A stretch of DNA of 64,000 nucleotides from Fimbriimonadia bacterium (GCA_026129765.1 JAHCHP010000019.1:1-64000); one strand, 5' to 3'. Counted from the stretch's first letter, positions 9,455 through 19,151 are shown. Notes: generated by a model not told the origin, from the letters alone. Numbers and translations are program-made.

Positions 9455-10012
9455 ATGGTTGACTTCTATTACCTTCCGATTGGTGACCGCGCGCCCGACA
9501 TGGTGAATGTGGTCGTAGAGATTCCGAAAGGGTCCCGCAACAAGATTGAGTTCGATCATCATCTCGGCGTTTTTCGGATGGATCGCGTACTGTATTCCTC
9601 CACACATTATCCCGGTGACTATGGCTTCATCCCGCGCACGCTTGCGCCCGACGGCGACCCTCTCGATATTCTGGTGCTGGTAACTGAAGCGACCTTCACT
9701 GGCTGCTTACTGTCGGCGCGACCTATCGCGGTGTTAGAGATGCAGGATGAGAAAGGCGTCGACGAAAAGGTGTTGGCGGTCCCAGAGGGCGACCCCCGCT
9801 TCATGGAGATGTACGACAAATCGAACTTGCCGACCCACTTGATCCGAGAAATCGAACACTTCTTTGAGGTGTATAAAGAGTTGGAAGGCGGCAAACAGAC
9901 CGCGCTGTTCGGCTGGTACGATGCTATCCGAGCGCGCGAAGTGATTCAGCGGTCCCGGCGCAATTTTGAGGAGGCAACCGCTCAGGCGGAAGCCGCCCTC
10001 GATGAGGAATAA
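9455..10012 (+). CDS. ppa: Inorganic pyrophosphatase (family I)
   Basis: This cytoplasmic enzyme hydrolyses pyrophosphate to two phosphates, pulling biosynthetic reactions forward. The 185-aa length fits soluble family I enzymes. Recognisable segments: VVVEIPKGSRNKIEFDH near the N-terminus, YSSTHYPGDYGFIP, and the metal-binding signature DGDPLDILVL with its three aspartates. I chose the ATG at 9455 (MVDFYYLPIGDRAP) because upstream residues in the open frame are not family-like. The frame overlaps a possible first ATG of the next gene, metY, so the two are probably co-transcribed. Confidence 0.93.
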   Translation: MVDFYYLPIGDRAPDMVNVVVEIPKGSRNKIEFDHHLGVFRMDRVLYSSTHYPGDYGFIPRTLAPDGDPLDILVLVTEATFTGCLLSARPIAVLEMQDEKGVDEKVLAVPEGDPRFMEMYDKSNLPTHLIREIEHFFEVYKELEGGKQTALFGWYDAIRAREVIQRSRRNFEEATAQAEAALDEE

Positions 10013-10016
10013 AACG

Positions 10017-11285
10017 GTGGCAGAGCGCAGAACCTTCGGCTTTGAAACGCGCATGCTGCATGCCGGACATATCCCGGATGCCGAAACCGGCGCGCGGGCA
10101 GTACCGATCTATCAAACCACGTCGTATGTGTTTCCAGATACCGACTATGCCGCCAAACTTTTTGAATTGGCTCAGTATGGCAACATCTACACGCGAATCA
10201 ATAACCCCACAACAGCGGTCTTTGAAGAGCGGCTCGCTTCGCTTGAGAATGGCACCGGCTGTGTCGCGACCGCCAGTGGGATGGCAGCCCAACTTATCGC
10301 CTTTTTGAGTTTTCTACAGCCGGGCGATGAGATTGTTTCGTCGGCTCACCTCTACGGCGGCACAACGACCCAGTTTGTGCATACGTTCAAAAAATTCGGG
10401 GTATCGGTCCACTTTGTAAACCCGACCGATCTGGGCGAATGGGAACGCGCCATCACGCCCCAAACGCGCGCGCTCTATGGCGAAACTATCGGCAACCCAC
10501 AGGGCAGTGTGCTGGATTTGGAGGCTATTGCCGCCCTCGCCAAAGCGCATCAGATTCCCTTCGTCGTAGACAATACTTTCGCAACTCCCTATTTGTGTCG
10601 TCCATTGGATTGGGGCGCGGAAATCGTGACTCACTCCGCCACCAAATTTATCGGAGGACACGGCAGTTCCATCGGCGGCGCGATTGTGGCTTCTGGAAAG
10701 TTCGATTGGAGCGGTTTTCCCGTTGTGGCAGAACCCTCGGAGGCTTATCACGGCATCCGGTTTTACGAAACATTCGGTCATTATGGCTTCTTAATGAAAG
10801 CGCGCGCGGAGACCCTGCGGGACACAGGGGCGTGCCTTTCCCCCTTCAACGCTTTTCTGCTGATTCAAGGAATCGAAACGCTCTCTATTCGGATGGATCG
10901 TCACGTCCAGAACGCATTGGCAGTGGCCAAATTTCTGCAAGAACATCCCCAAGTGGAGTGGGTTTCTTATGCTGGATTACCTGATCACCCCGATTACGAG
11001 CGCGCCAAAAAATACCTGCCCAAAGGACCGGGAGCCGTTTTTTCTTTTGGCATCAAAGGCGGTAGGGAAGCAGGGAAGCGTTTCATTGAACAGTTGCAAC
11101 TCTTTTCGCATTTGGCGAATGTCGGCGATGCGCGTAGCTTGGTAATCCATCCCGCCTCGACCACTCACCAGCAACTCTCAGATGAAGAATTGCTGCAGGC
11201 AGGCATCAGTCCCGCGCTGATACGCCTTTCCGTCGGGTTAGAAACCACCGAAGATTTACTCTGGGATTTAGATCAAGCGTTATGA
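10017..11285 (+). CDS. metY: O-acetylhomoserine sulfhydrylase-type PLP enzyme
   Basis: This PLP enzyme of the Cys/Met metabolism family probably makes homocysteine from O-acetylhomoserine and sulfide. Landmarks: FGFETRMLHAGHIPD N-terminus, the YTRINNPT phosphate-contact motif, VVDNTFATPYLCRP with the PLP aspartate, and the Schiff-base lysine in HSATKFIGGHG. At 422 aa, with the long FYETFGHYGFLMKAR insertion, it matches MetY rather than the shorter MetB/MetC types found at 26.8 kb and 47.7 kb. The GTG at 10017 has a GAGGA at 10004-10008; an ATG at 10002 overlapping ppa is the alternative. A small CTCCCT/AGGGAG hairpin follows the stop. Confidence 0.92.
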   Translation: MAERRTFGFETRMLHAGHIPDAETGARAVPIYQTTSYVFPDTDYAAKLFELAQYGNIYTRINNPTTAVFEERLASLENGTGCVATASGMAAQLIAFLSFLQPGDEIVSSAHLYGGTTTQFVHTFKKFGVSVHFVNPTDLGEWERAITPQTRALYGETIGNPQGSVLDLEAIAALAKAHQIPFVVDNTFATPYLCRPLDWGAEIVTHSATKFIGGHGSSIGGAIVASGKFDWSGFPVVAEPSEAYHGIRFYETFGHYGFLMKARAETLRDTGACLSPFNAFLLIQGIETLSIRMDRHVQNALAVAKFLQEHPQVEWVSYAGLPDHPDYERAKKYLPKGPGAVFSFGIKGGREAGKRFIEQLQLFSHLANVGDARSLVIHPASTTHQQLSDEELLQAGISPALIRLSVGLETTEDLLWDLDQAL

Positions 11286-11337
11286 TGAGCTCCCTCAAGG
11301 GAGGGGATTAGGTGGAACATCCGGTTATCGGACCTCT

Positions 11338-11776
11338 TCAAATCTGATCGGGCGACAAACAGATAATCTCGGAGTATCGCGTGAAATCTCCCGTGTTTAA
11401 GGTCAGTAAGCGCGAAAGCCCATGCTCCAACATAAAAGCAACTAAGTTAGTATCATGGGCTTGCTTACCATGCACCTTATACTTCCTGCACAAGAAAAAC
11501 CAACTTTCAGCTTGATTTTCAAGATGAGGGAATAATTGGAAAGCATTTAATAGATATTCCACCATGGATATTGCTTCTTCTATTGAGTATCCATACCCAT
11601 TGGACTGTTTCGGTCTTGTTAATGCTACCCAAAATTCCACCAAATTTTGCGGGGCAATTACGCAAGTATGCGCCTTGCGCTAACAGTTGTAGGATCGATT
11701 TGTTTACAGAAGCATGCTCTGGCTCAGAAGAAACAGCACTTCTCAATAGGATGTTAGTATCGAGCAAAACCCTCAT
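11338..11776 (-). pseudogene. Frameshifted PIN-domain (VapC-like) toxin
   Basis: Two overlapping reading frames together give one PIN-domain RNase of about 140 aa. The first (from ATG 11776) carries MRVLLDTNILLRSAV with the first catalytic aspartate. The second frame carries LVEFWVALTRP (acidic residue), AHDTNLVAFM and LTLNTGDF with the remaining acids, and ends at 11338. The frame change lies near 11655-11672, where the second frame reads CVIAPQNLVEFW and the first frame runs out of similarity. All four expected acidic residues survive across the two frames, so this is a very recent one-base lesion or a sequencing or assembly error. The start overlaps the antitoxin stop by ATGA, the usual toxin-antitoxin arrangement. 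Confidence 0.75.
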
Positions 11777-12021
11777 CTGTTGTCCTCATAGAAGTTTTCT
11801 CTTCGCAGATGTTCTAAAGACACTGATGAGCCTGACAATTGCCCGGCAAATTTTTTGTATCTGGTTATTCGCTCTTCTATCGTCAAAGCCTCATACTCCG
11901 TCTCTGAAGGTTGCTCCAATACCTGCACTTGAATCTCTAAAGGACGATCGGTAGGCAACTCCAATGCTTCCTCTGGCACAATTACTTTTCCATCGAAACG
12001 CGCGCGAATTGTTAAGATCAT
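11773..12021 (-). CDS. Antitoxin partner of the PIN toxin
   Basis: This small protein (82 aa; 83 if the first of two adjacent ATGs is used) opens with a beta strand ILTIRARFDGKVIVPEEALELP. That opening is typical of the DUF104/AF2212-like or AbrB-like antitoxins that precede PIN toxins. The C-terminal half is charged and probably helical, the part that would wrap around the toxin. AGGAGG at 12028-12033 lies 6 nt before the second ATG (12021), which I prefer. The stop codon overlaps the toxin start by four bases. If the toxin is truly frameshifted, this gene is an orphan antitoxin. Confidence 0.7.
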   Translation of the reverse strand: MILTIRARFDGKVIVPEEALELPTDRPLEIQVQVLEQPSETEYEALTIEERITRYKKFAGQLSGSSVSLEHLRRENFYEDNR

Positions 12022-12038
12022 CATCCGCCTCCTGGTGA

Positions 12039-12046
12039 ATTATACC
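12039..12046 (-). promoter_or_regulatory. GGTATAAT promoter of the toxin-antitoxin pair
   Basis: On the minus strand GGTATAAT lies about 18 nt before the antitoxin start, immediately upstream of its AGGAGG. The leader would be very short. It is one of the repeated GGTA(N)AAT elements. Confidence 0.55.
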
Positions 12047-12097
12047 GTTTTCTTGCAAAAATTGCGTCCAAAAACTTGCGTAATGCCCTCAAAATAC

Positions 12098-12105
12098 GGT
12101 ACAAT
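12098..12105 (+). promoter_or_regulatory. GGTACAAT promoter of the CAP-mscS operon
   Basis: GGTACAAT lies 32 nt upstream of the ATG at 12138, with an AAGGAGAG ribosome binding site between. It is divergent from the antitoxin promoter about 50 bp away. Confidence 0.5.
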
Positions 12106-12137
12106 TAACTGAACTCGTTTTGCAAGGAGAGAGGCGC

Positions 12138-12935
12138 ATGAGTTTAAGACGGTGGATGGCGTTCGCCAGTGGGGTATTGCTGGCGCTGACGACCAGTGGA
12201 ATTGGAAGGGTATCGGAGACAGACCTGCCAGAGTCAGAAGTCGGCTGGCAAGCCGACAAAGAATACTGGGCATTGGTCTATGACGTCGTGGAGCGCACCA
12301 ATGAGGACCGCGTCCAAAATGGGTTGCCGCCGCTCAAGCTCAACAATGAGCTATGCCAGGCAGCGCGCTGGATGGCTGAAGACATTGGAAAACATAACAG
12401 CCTATCCCATACCGACAGCAAAGGACGCGCCTTAGACAAACGCCTCACCGAATTTCGTTATGTGCCTTGGGCGATCTTGGGCGAAAATCTGGCGGCGGGA
12501 CAGCAAACCGCTGAGCGGGTCTTTAATCAATGGCGCAACAGTCCCAAACACAAAGAAAACATGCTGCGAAAAGAGTTTACCGAAGTGGGGGTCGGATTGG
12601 CGCGGTTGCCAGACAGCCCTTACAAAATCTACTGGATTCAGACCTTTGGCGCGCGCAAAGACCATTATCCCATTGTGATCAATAATGAGTCGCTGCAAAC
12701 TCAACAGAAACAAGTCGACGTGTTCGTCTATGGCGAAGGATGGGCAAAGTCGGTCCGCTGGAGTTTAGACGGCAAAAACTGGTCCAATTGGGCGCCCTAT
12801 ACCAACCGACTCACAGTCGACTTAGAATCGACCGAAGGCGTCCAAAGCCTCTATATCGAGTTGAAAAACGGCTCGAAAACGCTTTCCGCGCGCGACACGA
12901 TCTGGCTCCAACAAGCGACTGCTTCGGCTAAATGA
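12138..12935 (+). CDS. Secreted CAP/SCP-domain protein (YkwD-like)
   Basis: The 265-aa protein carries a signal peptide (about 1-25) and a CAP domain of the SCP/PR1/YkwD type (about 45-180). CAP landmarks are NEDRVQNGLPPLKLNNELCQAARWMAED in pieces: the TNEDR helix, the His in SLSHTD, GENLA, and the second His in NSPKHKENML. These match the cavity His-Glu-His set of bacterial CAP proteins. The C-terminal ~75 residues (VDVFVYGEGWAKSVRWSLDG onward) form an Ig/beta-sandwich-like module. No enzymatic role is established for most bacterial CAP proteins. The stop overlaps the mscS start (ATGA), so the two are translationally coupled. Confidence 0.88.
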   Translation: MSLRRWMAFASGVLLALTTSGIGRVSETDLPESEVGWQADKEYWALVYDVVERTNEDRVQNGLPPLKLNNELCQAARWMAEDIGKHNSLSHTDSKGRALDKRLTEFRYVPWAILGENLAAGQQTAERVFNQWRNSPKHKENMLRKEFTEVGVGLARLPDSPYKIYWIQTFGARKDHYPIVINNESLQTQQKQVDVFVYGEGWAKSVRWSLDGKNWSNWAPYTNRLTVDLESTEGVQSLYIELKNGSKTLSARDTIWLQQATASAK

Positions 12936-14008
12936 ACGATGTTCTTCCAACTCTGGAGACAGAGATTCGTGACTGGGTCATCGCGCTCATCGTTCTGGGC
13001 TCATTTTTAACGCTGGCGCTCAAAATCCAGCTGTTTTCGCGAATGCTGTTCAGGCATTTCTTTGGCGCAGAGTCCCACACGCTCAGCCATCAAATCTTAA
13101 TTCCCATACGCAGTCTGTTGGTTTGGGGATTGATCTTATCCGGGCTTTACTACTCCGCTCATCAACTGGAATGGTTGGCAAACTATCCTGGTCTGGCGCG
13201 CCTGTTAGATAAAGTGTTTTCCGCGCTGATCGCCCTATTATCGCTTTTCTCCGCGCTGCGTATCTTCAACGGCGTATCGGCTTGGTACCTGGCGCAGTCG
13301 GCTGAAAACAACCCAGATCTCTCATCTGATCTCCAATATCGCGTCAGCCTACTGACGCGATTAGCCTCTATTCTCATTGCTGCCATGGGCGGCGTGTATC
13401 TCTTGCGCGCGCTGGGAGTAGACATCAGCCCACTGCTGGCGGGTGGAGCCGTGAGCGGGTTAGTGATTGGCTTAGCGTTGCAAGATACCCTCTCTAATCT
13501 GTTCGCTGGCTTTTTCATGAATATCGACCGCCCCATCAAAACCGGCGACTTTATCAAGTTAGAATCGGGTGAAGAGGGCTTTGTTGAAGAGATCGGCTGG
13601 CGGTATACCAAGTTGCGAACGCCCATCAACAATTTGGTCATGATCCCCAACTCAAAATTCAGCCAGAATCGGCTGGTCAATTACAACCTGCCGCATCCAG
13701 AGATCATTGTCAGCGTGGAGTGCGGGGTGGCTTATGGAACCGACCTTGAACGCGCCGAGCAGGTGATTGTAGAAGTTGCGAGACAGGTCCAAGAGCAGGT
13801 GGAAGGCGCGGAAAGAAATTGGGAGCCGGTGGTTCGCTGGCACACGTTTGGCGATTCAGCCATTCAATTCCGAGCCGTGATGCGCGTTTATCAAGCGCAG
13901 GCGCAATTCGTGCTTCGTTCGGACTTTATCAAAGCGTTGCATAAGCGTTTTCAAGAGGAGGGGATCGAAATCCCGTTCCCCATCCGAACGGTTTATATGA
14001 AAGAATAA
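12932..14008 (+). CDS. mscS: MscS-family mechanosensitive channel
   Basis: The 358-aa inner-membrane protein has about four hydrophobic segments in the first 170 residues. Next come the glycine/alanine-rich pore helix GGAVSGLVIGLALQDTLSNL and the beta domain FFMNIDRPIKTGDFI...GFVEEIGWRYTKLRT. The VMIPNSKF motif marks the start of the cytoplasmic cage. MscS channels release solutes when membrane tension rises on osmotic downshift. Length is between E. coli MscS (286 aa) and the larger paralogues. It overlaps the preceding CAP gene by 4 bp, so expression is probably linked to an envelope-integrity protein. Confidence 0.93.
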   Translation: MNDVLPTLETEIRDWVIALIVLGSFLTLALKIQLFSRMLFRHFFGAESHTLSHQILIPIRSLLVWGLILSGLYYSAHQLEWLANYPGLARLLDKVFSALIALLSLFSALRIFNGVSAWYLAQSAENNPDLSSDLQYRVSLLTRLASILIAAMGGVYLLRALGVDISPLLAGGAVSGLVIGLALQDTLSNLFAGFFMNIDRPIKTGDFIKLESGEEGFVEEIGWRYTKLRTPINNLVMIPNSKFSQNRLVNYNLPHPEIIVSVECGVAYGTDLERAEQVIVEVARQVQEQVEGAERNWEPVVRWHTFGDSAIQFRAVMRVYQAQAQFVLRSDFIKALHKRFQEEGIEIPFPIRTVYMKE

Positions 14009-14041
14009 TTCCCATCGAACCGCTCAAAGGCTCAAAACTGC

Positions 14042-14049
14042 GGTATAAT
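14042..14049 (+). promoter_or_regulatory. GGTATAAT promoter of the glycosidase gene
   Basis: GGTATAAT lies 40 nt upstream of the ATG at 14090, with a GGAGGAA ribosome binding site at 14079-14085. No -35 consensus is seen. Confidence 0.55.
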
Positions 14050-14089
14050 TTCTTTGTCAGCGCGGTGATTTGCCGTTTGGAGGAACATT

Positions 14090-15994
14090 ATGAAAAAGAC
14101 GATTTTACTTTCCTTAAACGCTTTAGTAATCGCAGCAGCCCTCGCAGATGACCATGCGCATCTGCCGGTCTATTTAGATTATCCTGCCGGACGCTGGGAT
14201 GACTGGTCGTGGGCAACGCGCGACATGCGCAATACGAATCCGGTTCGATCCCACCAATTCTCCATTCGAGCCAACCTGTCGGCATGGTCTGCGGTCCGGT
14301 TCCGCCATGATGGTCTGAACACCTCCGGGTTGCACGCGCTGGAATTTTGGGTCCATGGCGGCACCACCGGCGGGCAGCAATTTTCCGTGATGGCAGCCGT
14401 CAACTTTGTAGACGGTCCCTATAGACCCGTCATCAACTATGTGACAATCCCCGCGAATCAGTGGGTTCGGGTACAAATTCCGCTCAGCGATCTGGGCGTT
14501 ACGCCCGGCAGCCCCATCACCGATCTCTATTTCATCGAGCGGAGAGGGCAGAGCGTGCCGACCTTCTACTTAGATGACATTCGACTCATTCGCTCCTCCG
14601 TCAGCCGGTCTGCGCGCCTAACCGCCAACTTCAACGAGCCATTGCGTGAATTGACCCCTTTGATGTTCGGCATGAATGTCGCCACTTGGGATTGGCAGCT
14701 CACTTCCAGCAGCACGATGACCATGATGAAGCCTCTCGGTTTGGGGGTTTTGCGCTATCCGGGTGGTTCTATCAGCAACGAATATGATTGGGCAAACAAC
14801 CGTAACCGACGCACCGGCGCTGGTTATGGAACCAACACCAATCAGTTTTTGACTGTGGCTCACCAATTGGGATCAGAGAAAATGATCACGGTCAACTACG
14901 GTTCTGGCACACCCGAAGAGGCGCGCGACTGGGTGCAATATGCCAATATCACGCGGGGCGGTAATGTGAAATATTGGACGATTGGAAACGAGTGTTACGG
15001 CACATGGGAGCATGACACGAAACCTTTCCGGCATGATGCGCATACCTATGCCCACTTCACAAGGGACGCTGTTCTGTTGATGAAGGCAGTGGACCCCACC
15101 ATCAAAGTCGGGGTTGTCGGCACTTGGCTGCAGACCGATTTCACCCAGCGTATGAGTGTTGTCAACCCACGAACTGGACAATCGGTCAACGGTTGGTCGC
15201 CGGTCTTGCTGAAAACGCTGCGAGACCTGAACGTGACGCCAGATTACTACGACATTCATTACTACCCCCAAAATCCAGGTCGCGAGGATGACGCAAACCT
15301 GCTGCATTCCACCTACGAGTGGGCAGATATATTGGCAAGAACCCGCCAGCTATTGATCGATTATTTCGGGAAAGCAGGCGCATCAATTCCCATCACGGTC
15401 ACAGAAAACAACTGCGTGTCTTATAGTCCCGGCAAGCAGTCCACCAATTTGGTCAACGCGCTCTATAAAGCCGACTCCTTTGGTCAAAACTGCGTTTTGA
15501 ATTCCGATGCCTACGTTTGGTGGGATTTTCATAACGGCACAGAAACCAGCAACAACCTAAGCCCAGTGCTATATGGCGCGCGCAATTGGGGCGATTATGG
15601 AATCTTGTCTGCCGGACCGCAAGGCGGGGTAGGGGATCCGCTCAATACGCCTTATCCAACCTACCATGCCTTCCATTTGCTGCGCCGTTTTGCCGCGCCC
15701 GGCGATACCTTAATGCAGGCATCCAGCGACCACCCCTTGGTGAGTGTCTATGCTGTGAAAAATGGAGTCAACGCCCGCCCGCGTTTGCTTATCATCAACA
15801 AAGCGCGCGGCACAACCATCAGCGCGACGATTCAGTTGCGCGGCGCGGCTTCAGGAACCAATATGCAGATGTACCAATACGGTGCCATGCAAGACCAGCA
15901 GCGCAAATCTCCCATCATGAAGCGTTTGTCCGCCAGCGGGAGCCTGATTCGAGTGTCGCTGCCGCCGCTCTCCATTCAAGTGATTCAGATGTGA
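14090..15994 (+). CDS. Secreted alpha-L-arabinofuranosidase-like glycosidase
   Basis: The 634-aa protein has a signal peptide (about 1-20, ALAD-D). A carbohydrate-binding-like beta-sandwich follows (about 25-175, ending YLDDIRLI). Then comes a TIM-barrel of the GH51/GH39 clan-A kind: YPGGSISNEYDW, the proposed acid/base glutamate in WTIGNECYGTW, DIHYYPQ, and the proposed nucleophile glutamate in ITVTENNC. A C-terminal beta domain ends the protein. Clan-A enzymes with NE and TEN motifs remove arabinofuranosyl or related sugars from plant polymers; the exact substrate cannot be told. Monocistronic with its own promoter. Confidence 0.82.
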   Translation: MKKTILLSLNALVIAAALADDHAHLPVYLDYPAGRWDDWSWATRDMRNTNPVRSHQFSIRANLSAWSAVRFRHDGLNTSGLHALEFWVHGGTTGGQQFSVMAAVNFVDGPYRPVINYVTIPANQWVRVQIPLSDLGVTPGSPITDLYFIERRGQSVPTFYLDDIRLIRSSVSRSARLTANFNEPLRELTPLMFGMNVATWDWQLTSSSTMTMMKPLGLGVLRYPGGSISNEYDWANNRNRRTGAGYGTNTNQFLTVAHQLGSEKMITVNYGSGTPEEARDWVQYANITRGGNVKYWTIGNECYGTWEHDTKPFRHDAHTYAHFTRDAVLLMKAVDPTIKVGVVGTWLQTDFTQRMSVVNPRTGQSVNGWSPVLLKTLRDLNVTPDYYDIHYYPQNPGREDDANLLHSTYEWADILARTRQLLIDYFGKAGASIPITVTENNCVSYSPGKQSTNLVNALYKADSFGQNCVLNSDAYVWWDFHNGTETSNNLSPVLYGARNWGDYGILSAGPQGGVGDPLNTPYPTYHAFHLLRRFAAPGDTLMQASSDHPLVSVYAVKNGVNARPRLLIINKARGTTISATIQLRGAASGTNMQMYQYGAMQDQQRKSPIMKRLSASGSLIRVSLPPLSIQVIQM

Positions 15995-16077
15995 TGTGTC
16001 AATAAAATAGCAGGAAACCTCTGTGTTTCGTATAAAATAAAAGCGTCTGCCGAAGATAGGTAGAGGAGGCTGCGCTT

Positions 16078-18444
16078 ATGATACACAGAGGTTTTAAGCA
16101 TTCATTTCAAAAGCCATCTCAAAAGGCGATCTCATACTGGAAATATCCTGTTCGTTTACTGTTTATGGGGTTTGCGTTGCCTGCGCTGATCGTGTGGGCA
16201 GCTGTCAATTTGGACAACAGCCCTTATCCGCAGATGCGCTTAGTGAACGGGCATTTGGTCCCGAACGAGCCATTTAAGCCCGGCGAGGAACCCCACACCG
16301 GACTACAGAAGCCGTTTCCACCCATGCTGACCCGCGAGGACAACCCCACAACCGTTGAGCGGGTTGAACTTGGTAAAATGCTGTTCTTCGACCCGATTTT
16401 ATCCGGCGACAATAAAATGTCTTGCGCTCATTGTCATCATCCCGATCAGGGCTTTTCCGATGGTCTGGCGCGTTCAAGAGGGAAGGGCGCAACGGGCGTC
16501 GGGAAAGATCGTATGCGCGCGGGGCTGGAACTGACCCGAGGCGCGCCTTCGTTGTGGAACGCCTACTATTATCATCGCCAATTCTGGGATGGACGCGCCA
16601 GCGACTTAGAAGATCAGGCGCGATTTCCCATCCAAGACCCCACAGAAATGCATCAAGACCCTGAGGCTTTGGTCAAAGAGTTGAAAGCGATACCCGAATA
16701 TGTCCGGCTTTTTGATAAAGCGTTTGGTGGTCAGAACGGCAGCGCGCTGACCTTTGCCAACCTCCAGAACGCGATTGCCGCCTTCGAGCGTACGCTGGTT
16801 TCGCTCAATTCGCGATTTGACCGTTATGCGGCAGGGGAAGGGGGCGCGCTGACCCCGCAGGAAAAGAACGGACTGAAACTTTTCCTATCCCCCAAAACGC
16901 GCTGTAATGAATGTCACGGAATTCCTACCTTTGCCAACCGCGACTTCAAAGTGATTGGCGTGCCAGACCCCGAAGGGGGACCTGCCGATGTCCATAAAGA
17001 GGGTGCAGACCCCGACAAAGGCGGAGGACCGAAAGGCGCGTTCAAGATTCCCACACTGCGCAACGTCGCTCTAACCGCGCCCTACATGCACAATGGGCAA
17101 TTTGCGACTTTGGAAGAGGTGTTGGATTTCTACTCTAAAGGCGGCGGGCGAGGGCAAGGGTTGGAAGTGCCTTTGCAGGATGACAAAATCCGCAAATTTG
17201 ACCTGACCGACCAAGAGAAAGCCGATTTAGTGGCGTTTATGCTTTCCCTGACTGATGACAGCGCGAAACCTTCTATTCCCAGACGAGTACCGTCGGGGCT
17301 GCCTGTGGTGGGACGCGCTAAACCGAATCCGCCCACGAACTTGAAATTGGCTCAATCGCCGTCCGCAGGCGGACGAGTGGTCTCTGCACCGACCATAGAC
17401 CGCAGGGGAACCGCCAGTTTCGCGTCTTCTGCCCAGCGCCCAACAAAGGGCAGGGTGGTCGAAGTGAAAGAGGGCGAAAGCATCCAAGAAGCGGTGGACA
17501 AGGCAGGACGCGATGGAACCGTGAGAATCTATCCGGGAACCTATCACGAAAGCGTCATGGTGATTCATCATGGCGTTACGATTGAAGGCATCACTCAAAA
17601 CGGCAAACGCCCTGTGATTGACGGCAAGGGCAAGATGGCAGACGCGGTCGCGGGCATGGGCAACCGGTTCAAGATTCGCAACTTGGACATCAAGAACTAT
17701 CAAGGGAACGGTGTCGTCATTCACGACGCGAAAGATGTCACGTTCCAAGACCTCTATGTTGAGAATACCGGATTGTACGGGGTCTACCCGGTCGGATGCG
17801 ATGGCGTCTTGGTGGAAGGCTGCAAAGTGACCAAGATCAGCGATGCAGGCGTCTATGTGGGACAATCGCGAAATATTGTGGTTCGCAACAATGAGTGTTA
17901 TGGCAATGTGGCAGGAATCGAAATCGAGAACAGTGTGAATGCGGTTGTGGAAGATAATAACTGCTACGATAATACGGGCGGTATTTTGGTCTTCTTGCTA
18001 CCGTTCAACCCCTCCAAAGTGGCGGATAACTGTATCGTCCGGCGCAACCGCATCGTCAACAATAATGTGCCGAACTGGGGCGATCCGAACGCCATTGTAT
18101 CGCAGATTCCCAAAGGGTCTGGTTTGATCATTCTGGCAGCGGACCAAACCGTTGTGTATGATAACGAGATCAGCGGTAACGAATCGTTTGGGATTGCTGT
18201 GTTGGGGTTGAGCGTTATGTATCCACCCAATACCAAATATGACGTGGAACCAATGCCCGATAATAACTGGATTCACAGTAATAAACTGAAGGATAACGGC
18301 AAGAACCCCCACGAGATGCTCAAGAAAATGGGTGTTCCGGGCAGCGACCTGATCTGGGATTTATCAGGGAAGGGGAATGCTTGGGATCAACCCGGCGCGA
18401 GCGCGTTTCCGCCTGCGCTGCCCACAAGAAAAGCAGAGAAGTGA
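16078..18444 (+). CDS. Dihaem cytochrome c peroxidase (MauG/CcpA type) fused to a NosD-like beta-helix
   Basis: The 788-aa protein has an N-terminal membrane anchor or signal (about 24-44). A dihaem peroxidase module (about 80-410) follows with haem motifs CAHCH (116-120) and CNECH (276-280), a [19 protein letters not shown] segment, and the [16 protein letters not shown] region typical of the C-haem side. A proline/arginine-rich linker (about 415-455) leads to a right-handed parallel beta-helix (about 458-745) with NosD/PbH1-type repeats rich in N-N-E-C/N-N-C and G-V-Y/G-I. Peroxidases of this family reduce H2O2 or, in MauG, oxidise a partner protein in the periplasm. The fused beta-helix is unusual and may bind polysaccharide, metal or a protein partner. 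RBS AGAGGAGG at 16062-16069. Confidence 0.88.
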   Translation: MIHRGFKHSFQKPSQKAISYWKYPVRLLFMGFALPALIVWAAVNLDNSPYPQMRLVNGHLVPNEPFKPGEEPHTGLQKPFPPMLTREDNPTTVERVELGKMLFFDPILSGDNKMSCAHCHHPDQGFSDGLARSRGKGATGVGKDRMRAGLELTRGAPSLWNAYYYHRQFWDGRASDLEDQARFPIQDPTEMHQDPEALVKELKAIPEYVRLFDKAFGGQNGSALTFANLQNAIAAFERTLVSLNSRFDRYAAGEGGALTPQEKNGLKLFLSPKTRCNECHGIPTFANRDFKVIGVPDPEGGPADVHKEGADPDKGGGPKGAFKIPTLRNVALTAPYMHNGQFATLEEVLDFYSKGGGRGQGLEVPLQDDKIRKFDLTDQEKADLVAFMLSLTDDSAKPSIPRRVPSGLPVVGRAKPNPPTNLKLAQSPSAGGRVVSAPTIDRRGTASFASSAQRPTKGRVVEVKEGESIQEAVDKAGRDGTVRIYPGTYHESVMVIHHGVTIEGITQNGKRPVIDGKGKMADAVAGMGNRFKIRNLDIKNYQGNGVVIHDAKDVTFQDLYVENTGLYGVYPVGCDGVLVEGCKVTKISDAGVYVGQSRNIVVRNNECYGNVAGIEIENSVNAVVEDNNCYDNTGGILVFLLPFNPSKVADNCIVRRNRIVNNNVPNWGDPNAIVSQIPKGSGLIILAADQTVVYDNEISGNESFGIAVLGLSVMYPPNTKYDVEPMPDNNWIHSNKLKDNGKNPHEMLKKMGVPGSDLIWDLSGKGNAWDQPGASAFPPALPTRKAEK

Positions 18445-18449
18445 TTAAA

Positions 18450-18483
18450 ATCGGTTCCCCCCTGAACGCCAGGGGGAACCGAT
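18450..18483. terminator. Hairpin between convergent genes
   Basis: ATCGGTTCCCCC pairs with GGGGGAACCGAT around a short loop. It lies between the stops of the peroxidase gene and the minus-strand HD gene. No strong T-run follows on either strand, so it is terminator-like rather than certain. Confidence 0.6.
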
Positions 18484-18485
18484 TC

Positions 18486-19151
18486 CTATCCTATCTGTAA
18501 TCCGTTAATCGAGATATGAAACTCGCAGTTCAGCAGTTCGGCGGCTTTGCGACACATTGCCATGCGGGTCAAAAATATCTCAAAATACTCCATGACGCTG
18601 GCAATCGTCTGATCTACCGTCAACTCTAACTCGATAACCTGTTCTTTCTGGTAAACGCGCAGACGTGACTGCTGGGCGGCAAAATTAACGCGGTCATGAA
18701 TATCAAACTCTTCGCGATTGGGGTTTTGTACGCGGGTGTAATGCACATCCGACTTATCCGCCAAGATGACGGCTGCCGAAGCGTAATTCACCGGTCTGCC
18801 TGTGGTTTCCTCATGATTGCCTATCGCGCTCACAATAATCGCGATTTCTTCCGGGTCCATGCCCAATTCCTCTAAGAGATGAAACGCCAGGGAACCGCCT
18901 ACCTGCGCATGCTCGTTTCGGTTAATCACATTTCCAATGTCATGCAAAAAGCCGGCAATGGCAGCCAGCTCTGCCTGACGCTCAGAATAGTTCAGTTTAA
19001 GGCAGACCATTTTTGCGACATTCGCCACTAAGCCGGCGTGCCGCAAGCCATGTTCAGTATATCCCATCGCGTACAAAACCTGGTTCGCTCCCTCTATATA
19101 GGCGCGAATTTTGGAGTTACGCCGGATATCTGCAAGCGTGATTGTTGACAT
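18486..19151 (-). CDS. HD-domain phosphohydrolase
   Basis: The 221-aa cytoplasmic protein carries an HD domain: the first His in HGLRHAGLVA, the metal pair HD in AGFLHDIGNVI, then NEHAQVGG and SAIGNHEE, and a later Asp in LADKSDVHY. HD proteins hydrolyse phosphomonoesters or phosphodiesters such as nucleotides; nothing here points to the substrate. The C-terminal third (EQVIELELTVDQTIASVMEYFEIF) is a small alpha/beta extension. It is preceded by the terminator of the upstream DUF2089-DUF4097 operon, so it must have its own promoter, although none is obvious. Confidence 0.85.
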   Translation of the reverse strand: MSTITLADIRRNSKIRAYIEGANQVLYAMGYTEHGLRHAGLVANVAKMVCLKLNYSERQAELAAIAGFLHDIGNVINRNEHAQVGGSLAFHLLEELGMDPEEIAIIVSAIGNHEETTGRPVNYASAAVILADKSDVHYTRVQNPNREEFDIHDRVNFAAQQSRLRVYQKEQVIELELTVDQTIASVMEYFEIFLTRMAMCRKAAELLNCEFHISINGLQIG

